Shown here: positions 47,655 to 55,939 of the stretch, piece by piece | How positions within the stretch are numbered: position 1 is the first letter of the stretch | How the letters are laid out: every line of letters begins with the position of its first letter | Notes under the pieces: generated by a model | The model's database searches: none | The model's input: only the letters and a program-made list of their open reading frames with translations | Told to the model about the DNA's origin: nothing | Program-made: the position numbers and the translations under genes | Source of the DNA: Mesorhizobium sp. | GTDB lineage: Bacteria; Pseudomonadota; Alphaproteobacteria; Rhizobiales; Rhizobiaceae | Length of the DNA: 64,000 bases | Assembly (NCBI GenBank): GCA_004020645.1 | Contig: SAQL01000008.1 | Span: 124,001-188,000 of the forward strand | Direction: 5' to 3'

Positions 47655-48344
47655 GTGCCCAAGTCCCTTCCTCGCAATGATCTATTGAAAGCCCTCTCCC
47701 CAGAGGATTTCGCGCTGTTGCGGCCGTCAATGCATCGTGTCCAACTGAACCTCAAAGCCCAACTGGAACTCCCGTATCAGCCAATCGAGCATGTGTATTT
47801 TCCCGAGGCAGGTATCGCATCGGTGGTCGCCACCATGACTGGAGGGCGGCAAAGTGAAGTTGGGATCGTTGGCTATGATGGGATGACAGGCGTTGCCGTC
47901 ATTCTCGGCCAAGACAGCTCTCCCAATGAGACCTATATCCAGGTCGCAGGCAATGGCTGGTGCCTGCCGGTTGAAAATCTTCGTCCTGTGATTGCAGAGA
48001 GCCAGTCCCTTCGCGCGTCACTGCTTCGCTATGCCCACGCCTTCCTTGTCCAGTCGTCCCGGACGGCACTGGTAAACAGTCATTCCAAAATCGAGGAACG
48101 GCTGGCCCGCTGGTTGCTGATGGTCCACGACCGGACCGAAGGAAATAAGATCTACCTGACGCATGAATTTCTTGCGACCATGCTCGGCGCCCGGCGCCCC
48201 GGGGTTACCACCGCCCTCCAAATGCTGGAATATCGGGGGCTGGTTCACGCCAGGCGCGGCGAGATCACGATCGTCGACCGGGCCGGAATGATAAAACTCA
48301 CACATGGCGCCTATGGCGACGAAGAGCAACGTCACTTCGGCTAA
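47655..48344 (+). CDS. Crp/Fnr family transcriptional regulator
   Basis: This 229-residue regulator has a cyclic-nucleotide-binding-like domain at about 10-125 (LSPEDFALLRPSMHRVQLNL, PYQPIEHVYFPEAGIASVVA, EVGIVGYDGMTGVAVILG) and a Crp winged helix at about 145-215 (SKIEERLARWLLMVHDRT, EFLATMLGARRPGVTTALQM). The residues that bind cAMP are not evident, as in most members of this rhizobial subgroup. GTG 47655 follows GGGAG; the in-frame extension to 47550 lacks support. Its stop overlaps a palindromic repeat. Confidence 0.88.
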   Translation: MPKSLPRNDLLKALSPEDFALLRPSMHRVQLNLKAQLELPYQPIEHVYFPEAGIASVVATMTGGRQSEVGIVGYDGMTGVAVILGQDSSPNETYIQVAGNGWCLPVENLRPVIAESQSLRASLLRYAHAFLVQSSRTALVNSHSKIEERLARWLLMVHDRTEGNKIYLTHEFLATMLGARRPGVTTALQMLEYRGLVHARRGEITIVDRAGMIKLTHGAYGDEEQRHFG

Positions 48345-48392
48345 TGCATGTCGCGCAAAAGTGTGCAGCGGTTTTGCAATAACGACATGCAT
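48344..48392. repeat. Palindromic intergenic element, second copy
   Basis: Perfect arms ATGCATGTCG (48344-48353) and CGACATGCAT (48383-48392) enclose CAAAAGTGTGCAGCGGTTTTG minus flanks, the same core type as at 1768-1816. It starts at the Crp/Fnr stop and may act as its transcript end. Confidence 0.65.
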
Positions 48393-48549
48393 AAAAACAA
48401 CAACCTAAAGCGCGTCGTATGAGGCCGGTCAAACGCGGCGCGCTCCGCCTGATTGTCCGATATCAGACATAAGCTTGAAGGCCGCCACATGTTAGACGAA
48501 AGTCGTATTGGTTGGCAGGGACGTATTGGTTGGCAGGGAGGAACTGTTG

Positions 48550-48795
48550 ATGAGCAACACTTTTCACACAGTCACGGTTGAAGGGGCGGCGGAGGCCTAT
48601 GTCCTTTCCAGAGGCAAGGCTCGGTATCTCTCGATCGCACAGGCGATCCGCGCCATTCGAACACTCATGCCGGCTTGCAAGGCCACGAACCACGAGTTGG
48701 AGGAGATGCTGGCGGCAGCATGCGTGGTTCACGGGGTGCCCGTCGCTTTCGACGCCAAAACAGCCGATGGCCCAGAACCACGGCTCCATTCGTAG
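48550..48795 (+). CDS. Small hypothetical protein, paralogue pair member 1
   Basis: An 81-residue cytoplasmic protein: MSNTFHTVTVEGAAEAYVLS, SIAQAIRAIRTLMPACKATN, then HELEEMLAAACVVHGVPVAF. The last part parallels the next gene: IRAIRTLMPACKATNHELEE versus VTSAVRKMFPLCELTDWQIG. No known domain. ATG 48550 follows GGAGGA-like sequence nine bases upstream. The next gene starts seven bases after its stop. Confidence 0.65.
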   Translation: MSNTFHTVTVEGAAEAYVLSRGKARYLSIAQAIRAIRTLMPACKATNHELEEMLAAACVVHGVPVAFDAKTADGPEPRLHS

Positions 48796-48802
48796 CCCGG
48801 AA

Positions 48803-49027
48803 ATGTCCGCGCTGGTGCAGAAGCCAAATTCATTGGATATTCGGCAAGCGATTGTCCGCTACCTGATCGATAATGTCGACAACCCGAGCGTTTCGATATT
48901 CGAAGTGACCAGCGCCGTGAGGAAGATGTTTCCACTTTGCGAACTCACGGATTGGCAAATTGGCGACCTTGTTGCGCGAAGCGCCATCGACGCGGGATTT
49001 GCGATCGATTTCGATGCGGCCCCGTAG
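48803..49027 (+). CDS. Small hypothetical protein, paralogue pair member 2
   Basis: A 74-residue protein: MSALVQKPNSLDIRQAIVRY, LIDNVDNPSVSIFEVTSAVR, ending AIDAGFAIDFDAAP. Its second half resembles the previous gene's end (ACVVHGVPVAFDA versus SAIDAGFAIDFDA), suggesting tandem duplication and divergence. Start ATG 48803 lies just after the upstream stop, with CCCGGA as a weak ribosome site. Function unknown. Confidence 0.6.
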   Translation: MSALVQKPNSLDIRQAIVRYLIDNVDNPSVSIFEVTSAVRKMFPLCELTDWQIGDLVARSAIDAGFAIDFDAAP

Positions 49028-49156
49028 ACGCCTGTAGCAGCAGTGTGGCGTTACGGTTTCGCGCAGTCGCCTCGGTCTCTCACGGCGGAACCACATCGTT
49101 CGGGACAGGGGCCGCAGGCTCACAGTCTGCCATTTCCGATCAGCGAACGCGCCCGC

Positions 49157-49330
49157 TCACGGCTTAGTTTCTTCCTGAGGAGGCGCGTTTGGAACCGGAC
49201 AATCAGGGTGGGGCCATTTTTCACAGGGAGAGGGCTTGTCGCTAGCGTCGCCATAACGTTCCACGAGTTTTGCGAATCCGTAGGCGAAGGCGGCAAGAAG
49301 CGCCAGGATAACCACTATTCGAGCGGCCAT
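49157..49330 (-). CDS. Small single-span membrane protein
   Basis: A 57-residue protein: MAARIVVILALLAAFAYGFA is one hydrophobic helix near the N-terminus, followed by KLVERYGDASDKPS and a Cys/Pro-rich tail with two Cys (CEKWPHPDCP). A signal anchor with a periplasmic tail is likely. No family recognised; an upstream in-frame start would add 13 residues. The ribosome site is weak. Confidence 0.5.
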   Translation of the reverse strand: MAARIVVILALLAAFAYGFAKLVERYGDASDKPSPCEKWPHPDCPVPNAPPQEETKP

Positions 49331-49396
49331 ACGGGATTGTAGCAGGATCCCGCTTAGGATTGACCCCACATCTGTTCGCGCTCGGCAGCCTGCCCG

Positions 49397-49507
49397 TCAC
49401 TTTTTGCGAAACTTGTTTGTCCCAAGCATAGTAGTAGGGGCGGCCATGATGCAGGGCAGCCCGATACCGATCACAAAGAAACCGACCCCACCAATCAGTG
49501 GAACCAA
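49397..49507 (-). CDS. Predicted 36-residue membrane peptide
   Basis: An open frame from TTG 49507 to TGA 49397, with GAGGAG six bases before the TTG. The peptide has one hydrophobic span (VPLIGGVGFFVIGIGLPCIM) and a basic end (TNKFRKK), the usual inside-positive arrangement. The frame is short and starts with TTG, so it is tentative. It overlaps the divergent promoter at 49500. Confidence 0.4.
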   Translation of the reverse strand: MVPLIGGVGFFVIGIGLPCIMAAPTTMLGTNKFRKK

Positions 49508-49525
49508 GAATTGCTCCTCACCGTT
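49500..49525 (+). promoter_or_regulatory. Probable EcfG (general stress) promoter
   Basis: GGAAC at 49500-49504, 17 bases, then CGTT at 49522-49525, which is the alphaproteobacterial EcfG/RpoE2 consensus. It lies 67 bases before the DUF1236 start. This suggests general stress control of that gene. Confidence 0.6.
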
Positions 49526-49591
49526 CAGGTAGTAAGCAACCCGTGGCGGCAGCAATCAAGCACCGCAGCTGAAGGTTGCTCGGAGGCTAAT

Positions 49592-49891
49592 ATGGGAAAG
49601 CAACTTACATCGGCTGCGGCAGGCATCCTTCTGCTCGTTAGTGTCAGCGCCGCCGCCGCTCAGGACGTCATTATTCAACCCGAGCAGGACGTTGTGATCC
49701 GCGAATACGTGAAAAAGAAACCGGTGGCATCACTCAGCCTTCCCGGCGTGGAGCTCAACATCGGCACAGCCCTGCCCGAAACAGTCGAGCTTTACGAGGT
49801 GCCGGACGTTCAGTACCGCTACGTCGTCATCGAGGGCCGAACCGTCCTGGTCGACCCAGGTACCCGCAAGATTGTGAAGGTCTACGACTGA
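49592..49891 (+). CDS. DUF1236 domain protein, secreted
   Basis: A 99-residue protein with a signal peptide (KQLTSAAAGILLLVSVSAAA, cleaved near AQ). The mature part has the DUF1236 pattern: VELYEVPDVQYRYVVIEGRT then VLVDPGTRKIVKVYD. The family is common in rhizobia, often stress-induced, function unknown. ATG 49592 follows GGAGG. A probable EcfG promoter lies upstream. Confidence 0.87.
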   Translation: MGKQLTSAAAGILLLVSVSAAAAQDVIIQPEQDVVIREYVKKKPVASLSLPGVELNIGTALPETVELYEVPDVQYRYVVIEGRTVLVDPGTRKIVKVYD

Positions 49892-49948
49892 CGTGACCCC
49901 TTACGCTGAAGCCCGTCATGCCGAAAGGTGCGGCGGGCCGGCGCTTTC

Positions 49949-50190
49949 TCAGGCTCGGCTCGTCCTGCCTATGCGAGGATGGTTGTGCCGTGCGTCAAAG
50001 GTGAACCAATGGCCGCTGAGATAGGCCTTCAACCATGCGTTGTATCCATCGGATACGGCATCGGCGGTATGCCGATATCGCCGAGATAGCCGGTGCAATT
50101 TCGCCCCGGAATGTGCATACAACCGCAGCGTGATTGCGTGCAAAATCACGACCGACGCCGGCGAGCAAACTCCGGATTGCCGCGAACCGA
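49949..50190 (-). pseudogene. Frameshifted remnant of a transglutaminase-like protein
   Basis: No single frame is intact, but pieces of the C-terminal half of the transglutaminase-like family appear in order on the minus strand: GVGRDFA (the active-site Cys of CRDFA is Gly here), then TGYLGDIGIPPMPYPMDT, then in another frame NAWLKAYLSGHWFTFDARHN and HPRIGR. At least two frameshifts separate them, and the N-terminal part is missing. The intact but different transglutaminase gene begins (3' end) 17 bases away. Confidence 0.75.
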
Positions 50191-50206
50191 AACACATTAG
50201 AAGACA

Positions 50207-51097
50207 CTAATTTTTATCAGTGCCGGCTTCCTTCACCACCTTGACCCCCACCGTCATGCCGAGAAAGCTCGACGCACTGCCGCAGTAGCTACCGGAAAGA
50301 GGAATGGCTTGCCCAGGATGCCTGGCCACAGCCACCCTGATCAGATCCCGGTTGCCGACAATGCCATTGGTGGGGTCGAACTCGACCCAACCCGCGCCAG
50401 GCAAATAGACCTGGCACCAGGCATGTGTCGAACCGCCGCCGAGGACAGAAGCACTGTCGCGGTTCGGCACATAGACATAGCCAGTCACAAAACGCGCGGC
50501 AAAACCGAGCGAACGAACCGCTTCTATCATGAACAGGGCAAAATCCCGGCATGTGCCTCGACGCAGGTGCAAGGTCATGAGAGGCGGTTGCGTCCCTGAT
50601 TCAGTCCGACGGGAATACACAAAGCTCTCGTGGATTGCGTAGCAAAGCGTCATCAACAATCTGCCCGTCTCGGTGTGCCCTCTGGCACTCACGAACTGTT
50701 GGGCCCATTTGCCGATCTCGTCGCCGTCATCGAGATGATGGCGCTCGATCGTCTGGGCGAGGTCGGTCGCCTCATCGGGATCATAGGAAAAGGGATAGCT
50801 GAGCGCTGCTTCATCGATGCGGAAATCAGGCGCATGCTGCGGCGTGTGATCGAGCCGAATATCTGTCACGAAACGCAGTTCGTCACCCGAGCCCTTGAAG
50901 TCGATTACCGCAACGCAGTTTCCGAAAACGTCATGGATCCAGCGAACCTCTTTCGGCTCGGGGTCCACGAACAGGGCGTGATCCAGAAGTCGCTGATCGA
51001 AACTATCGCGCGGCCTGAACATCAGCCGATGCTCGCCGAACGTCACCGGTTGCGTGTAGCGATAGACGGTCGTGTGCTTGACTGAAAAAATCGGCAT
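50207..51097 (-). CDS. Transglutaminase-like cysteine protease family protein
   Basis: This 296-residue protein has an N-terminal bacterial transglutaminase-like domain (FSVKHTTVYRYTQPVTFGEH, RLMFRPRDS) and a transglutaminase core with catalytic Cys in RRGTCRDFALFMIEA, His in GGSTHAWCQVYLPG and Asp in WVEFDPTNG. Members are protein-crosslinking or peptidase-type enzymes; substrates in rhizobia are unknown. ATG 51097 (MPIFSVKHTT) is preferred over a 22-residue extension. The gene reads toward the pseudogene remnant. Confidence 0.92.
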   Translation of the reverse strand: MPIFSVKHTTVYRYTQPVTFGEHRLMFRPRDSFDQRLLDHALFVDPEPKEVRWIHDVFGNCVAVIDFKGSGDELRFVTDIRLDHTPQHAPDFRIDEAALSYPFSYDPDEATDLAQTIERHHLDDGDEIGKWAQQFVSARGHTETGRLLMTLCYAIHESFVYSRRTESGTQPPLMTLHLRRGTCRDFALFMIEAVRSLGFAARFVTGYVYVPNRDSASVLGGGSTHAWCQVYLPGAGWVEFDPTNGIVGNRDLIRVAVARHPGQAIPLSGSYCGSASSFLGMTVGVKVVKEAGTDKN

Positions 51098-51416
51098 TGG
51101 CTTGCGTCGACCACCTGCGATATCAGCGCAATCATATAATCTTTTTTGATGTGCAGCGGACAAAATGGGGCTCCCGCCGCGACACGGGTCGTATCAGGCG
51201 GATTGATTGAGCAAACCGGCATGCTATCGCCGAAGTGACCATGCACACTGGCCCGTTGCTCTTGGTTCCCGTTGGGGCGTGTCCGCCAAAAAGCAGCGGT
51301 CGTGCACCGTAGGCCTTTTGCAATCTCCAATTGGTAGACTCTCTCAACGCCAGGGAAGTTAATCTTTGCGCCAAGGAGGGGCCAAGGCGAGGAACGTCGC
51401 AACGGGAGGAAGCAAA

Positions 51417-51617
51417 ATGCACGAAGACTACGATCTGGCCACAGACCACGATAAGCCTTACGAAATAGCTGCTTTCGCTAAAAAGCACGGCCTTACGCTA
51501 CGCGCTGCCGAGCTGATCCTTTTCGCCTATAGCCCGTCCCGAGCGGCGTGTGATACTGCCGCAACGGCTTTCCTCACGGCCGTCGCCGCACAAGCCAAGC
51601 GACAATCGGCGCGCTAG
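51417..51617 (+). CDS. Small DUF3606-like protein
   Basis: A 66-residue protein: MHEDYDLATDHDKPYEIAAF, AKKHGLTLRAAELILFAYSP, ending AAQAKRQSAR. The EIAAFAKKHGLTLRAAELIL stretch resembles the helix-turn-helix-like core of DUF3606. ATG 51417 follows GGGAGGA. The gap of 319 bases before it shows nothing else. Similar to the larger DUF3606 protein at 52659 in its FA-x-x-x-G-T/L pattern. Confidence 0.65.
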   Translation: MHEDYDLATDHDKPYEIAAFAKKHGLTLRAAELILFAYSPSRAACDTAATAFLTAVAAQAKRQSAR

Positions 51618-51766
51618 CTCTCGTTCCGAAAATCCTGGAGCGACGGGTGGCGCAGATCAACCCCGCCACCGTCGCAATACACATCGCCCGCCGCTCATTC
51701 GGAGCGGCAGGCTTTGGACGGTGTCAAGGCTGCGCCGATCGACGGCGCTGCCTTGGTTCTGAACGC

Positions 51767-51967
51767 TCAGGTAAGGCTCCTCGACCAGTCGTCTACCTGG
51801 CGCTCTGCCTCTTCCTTGGCGATTCCATACCGCTCCTGAATGCGTCCTGCGAGTTGGTCACGATTGCCCTCGATGCGATCAAGGTCATCGTCGGTAAGGT
51901 CACCCCATTGCTCCTTGGCCTTGCCTTTGAACTGCATCCATTTTCCCTTGATTTGATCCCAGTTCAT
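51767..51967 (-). CDS. CsbD family stress protein
   Basis: A 66-residue protein: MNWDQIKGKWMQFKGKAKEQ, WGDLTDDDLDRIEGNRDQLA, then GRIQERYGIAKEEAERQVDD. This is the CsbD/YjbJ signature, an abundant, helical, cytoplasmic stress protein of unknown biochemistry. ATG 51967 follows AAAGGAGG. I looked for GGAAC-N17-CGTT upstream and did not find a good match. Confidence 0.95.
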   Translation of the reverse strand: MNWDQIKGKWMQFKGKAKEQWGDLTDDDLDRIEGNRDQLAGRIQERYGIAKEEAERQVDDWSRSLT

Positions 51968-52175
51968 GAATTCCTCCTTTGTTGTCTAGAGGAAATGCAA
52001 CTGGACACCACATGTTCCCGACAGCGGATCGCCCATGACGATTATTGCCCATGACAATCATCTTTGGCGACGCAGCAAAAGGCCGCCGGCCGGAGCCAGC
52101 GGGCGCAAATTTGGAGCAGGATGGGAACGATCCGCGTCTAGAAATCACACTCGGCAGAAACGTCCCTCAGCCGGA

Positions 52176-52439
52176 TCAGCTGGCGCGCGCCAAGGCGATC
52201 GATATGACGTTGTCTGCATCCGCCCCCGGTAGATCGAACAGCATCGGAAGTTGGCGGGTCATGGCCATTTCAACGATCAACTCTTCGATGGAAGCCGTCG
52301 GCAGATCGGTCTCGACACTATTCGAGATCATCGAGGCAAGCTTGTGGACTGGCACTGGTGTCGACTTCGCACGGTCGTCGAGCAACCTGCTGATTTCGAT
52401 TACAACGTCTGCGTCAATGCTCTTTGGCAATTCGCGCAT
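52176..52439 (-). CDS. Small hypothetical protein
   Basis: An 87-residue, acidic, probably helical protein: MRELPKSIDADVVIEISRLL, VHKLASMISNSVETDLPTAS, IEELIVEMAMTRQLPMLFDL. No domain recognised. ATG 52439 is preceded by GGGAGGAAA. A longer frame on the other strand (52045-52656) overlaps but lacks protein-like features. Confidence 0.6.
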   Translation of the reverse strand: MRELPKSIDADVVIEISRLLDDRAKSTPVPVHKLASMISNSVETDLPTASIEELIVEMAMTRQLPMLFDLPGADADNVISIALARAS

Positions 52440-52658
52440 GGCTTTTCCTCCCTGCTCATATCATGCGCGTGCCAGGGGGCTGAGTCTCGAAAAATCGACG
52501 TGTGGGCTTAACCAAAGGCGTGCGCCGGTCCGGTTGCCTGGCCATGTGTTCGGGCCTGCGGCGAAAAAGCGCTTTGGTGTCGCACGCGGCAACGAATTCG
52601 CCCGTTTTGCGTTGGCCAATCATACATCGAGAGCAAACGTGACTAAAGGAGAGTAAGC

Positions 52659-52940
52659 ATGACAGCTGACGCGGCGAAGCTCTATCCCCGCCACCGGGAT
52701 CGGATCTCCGGCAGCGAGGATTATGTAGTAAGGCATTTTGCCCGGCAGAACGGCATCACCCCAGCGCAAGTCCATCAGTTGATCAAGAGATACGGAAGCA
52801 ACCGCGCCAGGCTGGTGGCTGCGGCGAAGGAACTTCGCACGTCGCTCCGGCCGGATGTTCCCAAGGCCATGCTCGCCCCGGGGCGCCCCGGACGTCTCAG
52901 CGCCGGCGTTGATGCCAGAAATGGCTTAGAAACGCGGTGA
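52659..52940 (+). CDS. DUF3606 domain protein
   Basis: A 93-residue protein: LYPRHRDRISGSEDYVVRHF, ARQNGITPAQVHQLIKRYGS, NRARLVAAAKELRT is the DUF3606 core; a basic tail follows. The family is common in rhizobia, often several copies, function unknown. ATG 52659 follows AAAGGAGA. Its last 44 bases overlap the end of the convergent YihY gene. Confidence 0.85.
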   Translation: MTADAAKLYPRHRDRISGSEDYVVRHFARQNGITPAQVHQLIKRYGSNRARLVAAAKELRTSLRPDVPKAMLAPGRPGRLSAGVDARNGLETR

Positions 52941-53898
52941 GGAGACTGCTGAAAACAATCCAGCCGACGACTTCGTTCTCAGACTTTTCGATCCTGGCCG
53001 CCGTCGCCAGCTGCTGTTTTCGATCACTTGCTTGGATGGTCGCCTCCAGATCGGACCGGCTGCCGTGTCGAACCGAGTAGGCTCGGGTAAATTCGGCCCC
53101 CAACAGAAAGATCTCGGACGAATAAAAAACCCACAGCAGCACGACGAGCAGTGCGCCGGCTGCGCCGTATGACGACGCGGTCGCGCTGGCTCCGATATAC
53201 CAGCCGATCAGCGACTTGCCGACGGTGAAGAGAAACGCCGTCAGCACGGCGCCGACGCCAACGTCGCGCCATCGCAGCGTGCGGTCGGGCAGGACCTTGT
53301 AGATCGCCGCGAACAACAGCGCGATCAGCGCAAACGAGACGATCTCGTTGATTGCACTCAGGATAATGGCACCGAAGGGCAGGTATGCGTTGATGATTTC
53401 GCCAAGCGCCGAAATTGCAGCGCTCGCGACCAGCGACACCAGGAGCAGAAAGCCAAGCGCCGCGACGAGCCCAAGGCTTGCGGCGCGGGCCCGCACAAGG
53501 CTGGAAATCGATGTCTTACCCGGTTTGACTTTCCAGATTTCGTTCAGGGCAACCTGCATTTCGCCGAACACGCCGGATGCGGTAACCAACAGCGTGACGA
53601 GCCCCAAAATGCTGGCGAGAGTTCCCGCCTTTTTGTGTGACGCGTTCTCGAGTGTCGCTTGCAAAAGCTCGGCGCTCTGCGGACCCATCAGCCCCGACAG
53701 CTGGGCCGAAAGCGCCAGTTGCGCTGCATCGTTTCCGAAGGCCATGCCAGCGATGGCGACAACGATGAGCAGGATCGGCGCAAGCGAGGTCGTGGCATAA
53801 AACGCCATCGCTGCCCCGTGACTGAGGGCATTGTCATTGATGAAGCCGACAATGCTTTCCCTAAGGAGCGTCCAGCCCTCTTTCGCGACATTCCACAT
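52897..53898 (-). CDS. YihY/BrkB family inner-membrane protein
   Basis: This 333-residue protein has about six membrane spans. Family marks are SIVGFINDNALSHGAAMAFY, TSLAPILLIVVAIAGMAFG, TASGVFGEMQVALNEIWKVK, and SYGAAGALLVVLLWVFYSSE with LLGAEFTRAY. Members were once annotated as ribonuclease BN but are membrane proteins of unknown role. ATG 53898 follows GTGAGG-like sequence; a 48-residue extension is unlikely. The cytoplasmic tail is basic and ends in FWHQRRR. Confidence 0.93.
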   Translation of the reverse strand: MWNVAKEGWTLLRESIVGFINDNALSHGAAMAFYATTSLAPILLIVVAIAGMAFGNDAAQLALSAQLSGLMGPQSAELLQATLENASHKKAGTLASILGLVTLLVTASGVFGEMQVALNEIWKVKPGKTSISSLVRARAASLGLVAALGFLLLVSLVASAAISALGEIINAYLPFGAIILSAINEIVSFALIALLFAAIYKVLPDRTLRWRDVGVGAVLTAFLFTVGKSLIGWYIGASATASSYGAAGALLVVLLWVFYSSEIFLLGAEFTRAYSVRHGSRSDLEATIQASDRKQQLATAARIEKSENEVVGWIVFSSLLTAFLSHFWHQRRR

Positions 53899-54060
53899 GG
53901 TTTGCCTCACCTGCTCGCAAGCAAGTAGAGGCGACACGACAGCGGACCAGAGCGTGGCAGGTCGCAAACCGTCGAGATTGGCGGCTGGAGGCCGGCGGCA
54001 GCGTCCGTCGACAGTCCCTTCCAGGCTCAGTCTAAGAACCAAATCCCTTGTGCAGAGGAA

Positions 54061-54795
54061 CTAGGTGACGGATCTTGGGTTGTTTGGCGTGACCTGTCCC
54101 GAGGCCCTTCTTGTGAGACAATCCTGCGTTGGGAAGGCCGAGAATGCCGCGATGGCTAGAAAGATCGGAATCCCCAGTTCGAGAATTTCTTCGAACACTG
54201 TGGAGGTATAGATCCGGGTGAGGTGGAGGCCGAGAAATGTGAGATTTGATGGCGCCCCGTCGATGACCTTGGAGAGGACGGCGCAGCCGATAGCGGCGGC
54301 AATGGCAACGGCAGTCGCCTCGCCGTGGCGAAGCCCGTGCACAAAACTGCGGAGGCCGTTCTTCAGGAGCAAATAGAAGGCAGCGCCGAGGGCAATCACG
54401 ACCGTCGCGCCGATTAGCTTTTCCAGCAGCGGAACGTCAGGCGAGATATAGAGGGTGGTCTTGGTGATGTTGTGGGTGGTGAAATGCGCATGGAAGTCCA
54501 GCTCGCGCAGGCACATCGCGATCAGGATGGCGACGAGATACCACCGCTTGAGCAGGTCCCGATATGACATTTCCCGGACAAGCGTTGCCACGACGATCAG
54601 GTAGCCGGCCGCCGAGAAGACTTCAATTGGACCGCCCTCGCTGAGGTAAAACTTCCTGATGTCTTCGGGAAGAAAAGCGAGCGGCAGGGCGATGAGAAAG
54701 ACGAGCACCAGCAGGGCAAGGCCCATTTGAATGAAATAGTGGCCTTTGCCGTGACCAATCTTTCTTTCGCTCCACGCCATATCTGTCTCGCCCAT
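54061..54795 (-). CDS. Polytopic membrane protein, unknown function
   Basis: A 244-residue protein with about six hydrophobic segments: MGLALLVLVFLIALPLAFLP, FSAAGYLIVVATLVREMS, YLVAILIAMCLRELDFH, LIGATVVIALGAAFYLLL, AVAIAAAIGCAVLSKVI, and ELGIPIFLAIAAFSAF. Conserved-looking polar residues are RELDFHAHFTTHNITKT and FEEILELG inside the membrane region. I do not recognise the family. It starts 895 bases upstream of the YihY gene on the same strand; a shared transcript is possible. Confidence 0.75.
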   Translation of the reverse strand: MGETDMAWSERKIGHGKGHYFIQMGLALLVLVFLIALPLAFLPEDIRKFYLSEGGPIEVFSAAGYLIVVATLVREMSYRDLLKRWYLVAILIAMCLRELDFHAHFTTHNITKTTLYISPDVPLLEKLIGATVVIALGAAFYLLLKNGLRSFVHGLRHGEATAVAIAAAIGCAVLSKVIDGAPSNLTFLGLHLTRIYTSTVFEEILELGIPIFLAIAAFSAFPTQDCLTRRASGQVTPNNPRSVT

Positions 54796-55090
54796 TTGTC
54801 TTGTGCCGACTCTCTGTTGATCGTGATTTCACTCAATTTGAAAGACTGGGCCGTTGTCAAGTTGCCGCTTCGCGATACCCGGCCGCTTGCCGGCGCTCTG
54901 ACGGCATGACTGCACAAGCGTGACGAGCCTGGTCCGGCCTAGCGCGGTGATGGCTGTCCTGTCCAGAAACGTGTCTTTGTAGCGGCGACGACCCGTTCCC
55001 TCACGCCACCGATCGCCGCCATCGACCCTGCGGCGGTGTTAATCGATCGACACCCCACCGCCTGTTGCGTAAAGGCGCTGTTGGACGCTC

Positions 55091-55501
55091 TCACGATGCA
55101 ACCAACGGAACTGTGACGGTTGTCGCATAATTGATCGGATATTGGTCGAAGTACGGGAACTCGATCACGAAAGCATATCTGGCCGTGAGATGCGCCATGC
55201 GGAAGCCGCCGCTGGGAGGGTCGATTGCTATCGTCACATCGACATCTTTCAATCCCAAACCCAGCAATTTTTCTGTGGCTATGGCCTCTATTTCGGCCTC
55301 GGTCAGCGAGTTGTTCAACTGCAGCGCACGTGAGGACGTTTCCAGCGTATAGCGAACGCTGGACATGGCATTCAGAGCCCAGCCGAATGCGAAGATACCG
55401 AACAAAAGCATTATCAGAAAAGGTGCGATCAGCGCGAATTCCAGCCCAGTCCCACCTGATGCATCACGGCTGAACGCTCTCGCGATCCGCTTAGCGGACA
55501 C
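55091..55501 (-). CDS. TadE-like pilus protein
   Basis: A 136-residue minor pilin. The TadE N-terminus [20 protein letters not shown] has the Glu at the fifth hydrophobic position typical of type IVb pilins; a long helix then reads [20 protein letters not shown]. The C-terminal part is a small soluble domain. Its start overlaps the preceding gene by 11 bases. It is last of three Tad-type genes. Confidence 0.87.
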   Translation of the reverse strand: MSAKRIARAFSRDASGGTGLEFALIAPFLIMLLFGIFAFGWALNAMSSVRYTLETSSRALQLNNSLTEAEIEAIATEKLLGLGLKDVDVTIAIDPPSGGFRMAHLTARYAFVIEFPYFDQYPINYATTVTVPLVAS

Positions 55502-55934
55502 GGATCACCTCTTGATGGCCGATCTCGCGAGAAAGAGAAAACGCGCCAAAAATGAAGGGCGGGGACCAGGTCGCCGTCGCCTTTATTTCCACGAAGACCG
55601 AGGGAGCTTTCGTCCCCCCATTGCACAGGCTCGATGCATCGACCACGGTGCTTCCGCACATGTATTTCCGGCCCAGTGTAACCTGTGCACCTTCGGGATG
55701 GTTTTCCCAACTCGAAAGGGCAACGGCTTGGGTGGCCGCGTCGTCGGTTGCTCCCTCCATCACAAGATTTGCCGCCGTCTTGACGCTTGCGCGCATTGAC
55801 AGCGAGCTTGATACGAAAGACCAGCCGTCAAAGATGCCGAAAAGCACCAGGCAAAGGATCGGCACAATCAGGGCAAACTCCACCGCAGCAACACCCGAAT
55901 CGTTCCGGAAAATCCGACCTGACCTCCGTTCCAT
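55491..55934 (-). CDS. TadE/TadG-type pilus protein
   Basis: A 147-residue protein with the same architecture: [40 protein letters not shown], then [20 protein letters not shown] and a Cys pair ([16 protein letters not shown]) suitable for a disulfide. ATG 55934 gives [14 protein letters not shown]; an extension to 56030 would run into the upstream gene. It overlaps the following TadE gene and lies five bases from the TadG gene. Confidence 0.85.
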   Translation of the reverse strand: MERRSGRIFRNDSGVAAVEFALIVPILCLVLFGIFDGWSFVSSSLSMRASVKTAANLVMEGATDDAATQAVALSSWENHPEGAQVTLGRKYMCGSTVVDASSLCNGGTKAPSVFVEIKATATWSPPFIFGAFSLSREIGHQEVIRVR

Positions 55935-55939
55935 GACGG

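Noticed and set aside
51968..52030. EcfG promoter for csbD
   Set aside because: A GGAAC occurs but no CGTT lies 16-17 bases downstream.
52045..52656. 203-codon plus-strand frame over the hypothetical gene at 52176
   Set aside because: Ser/Arg-rich with no protein-like pattern; the minus-strand gene has a ribosome site.
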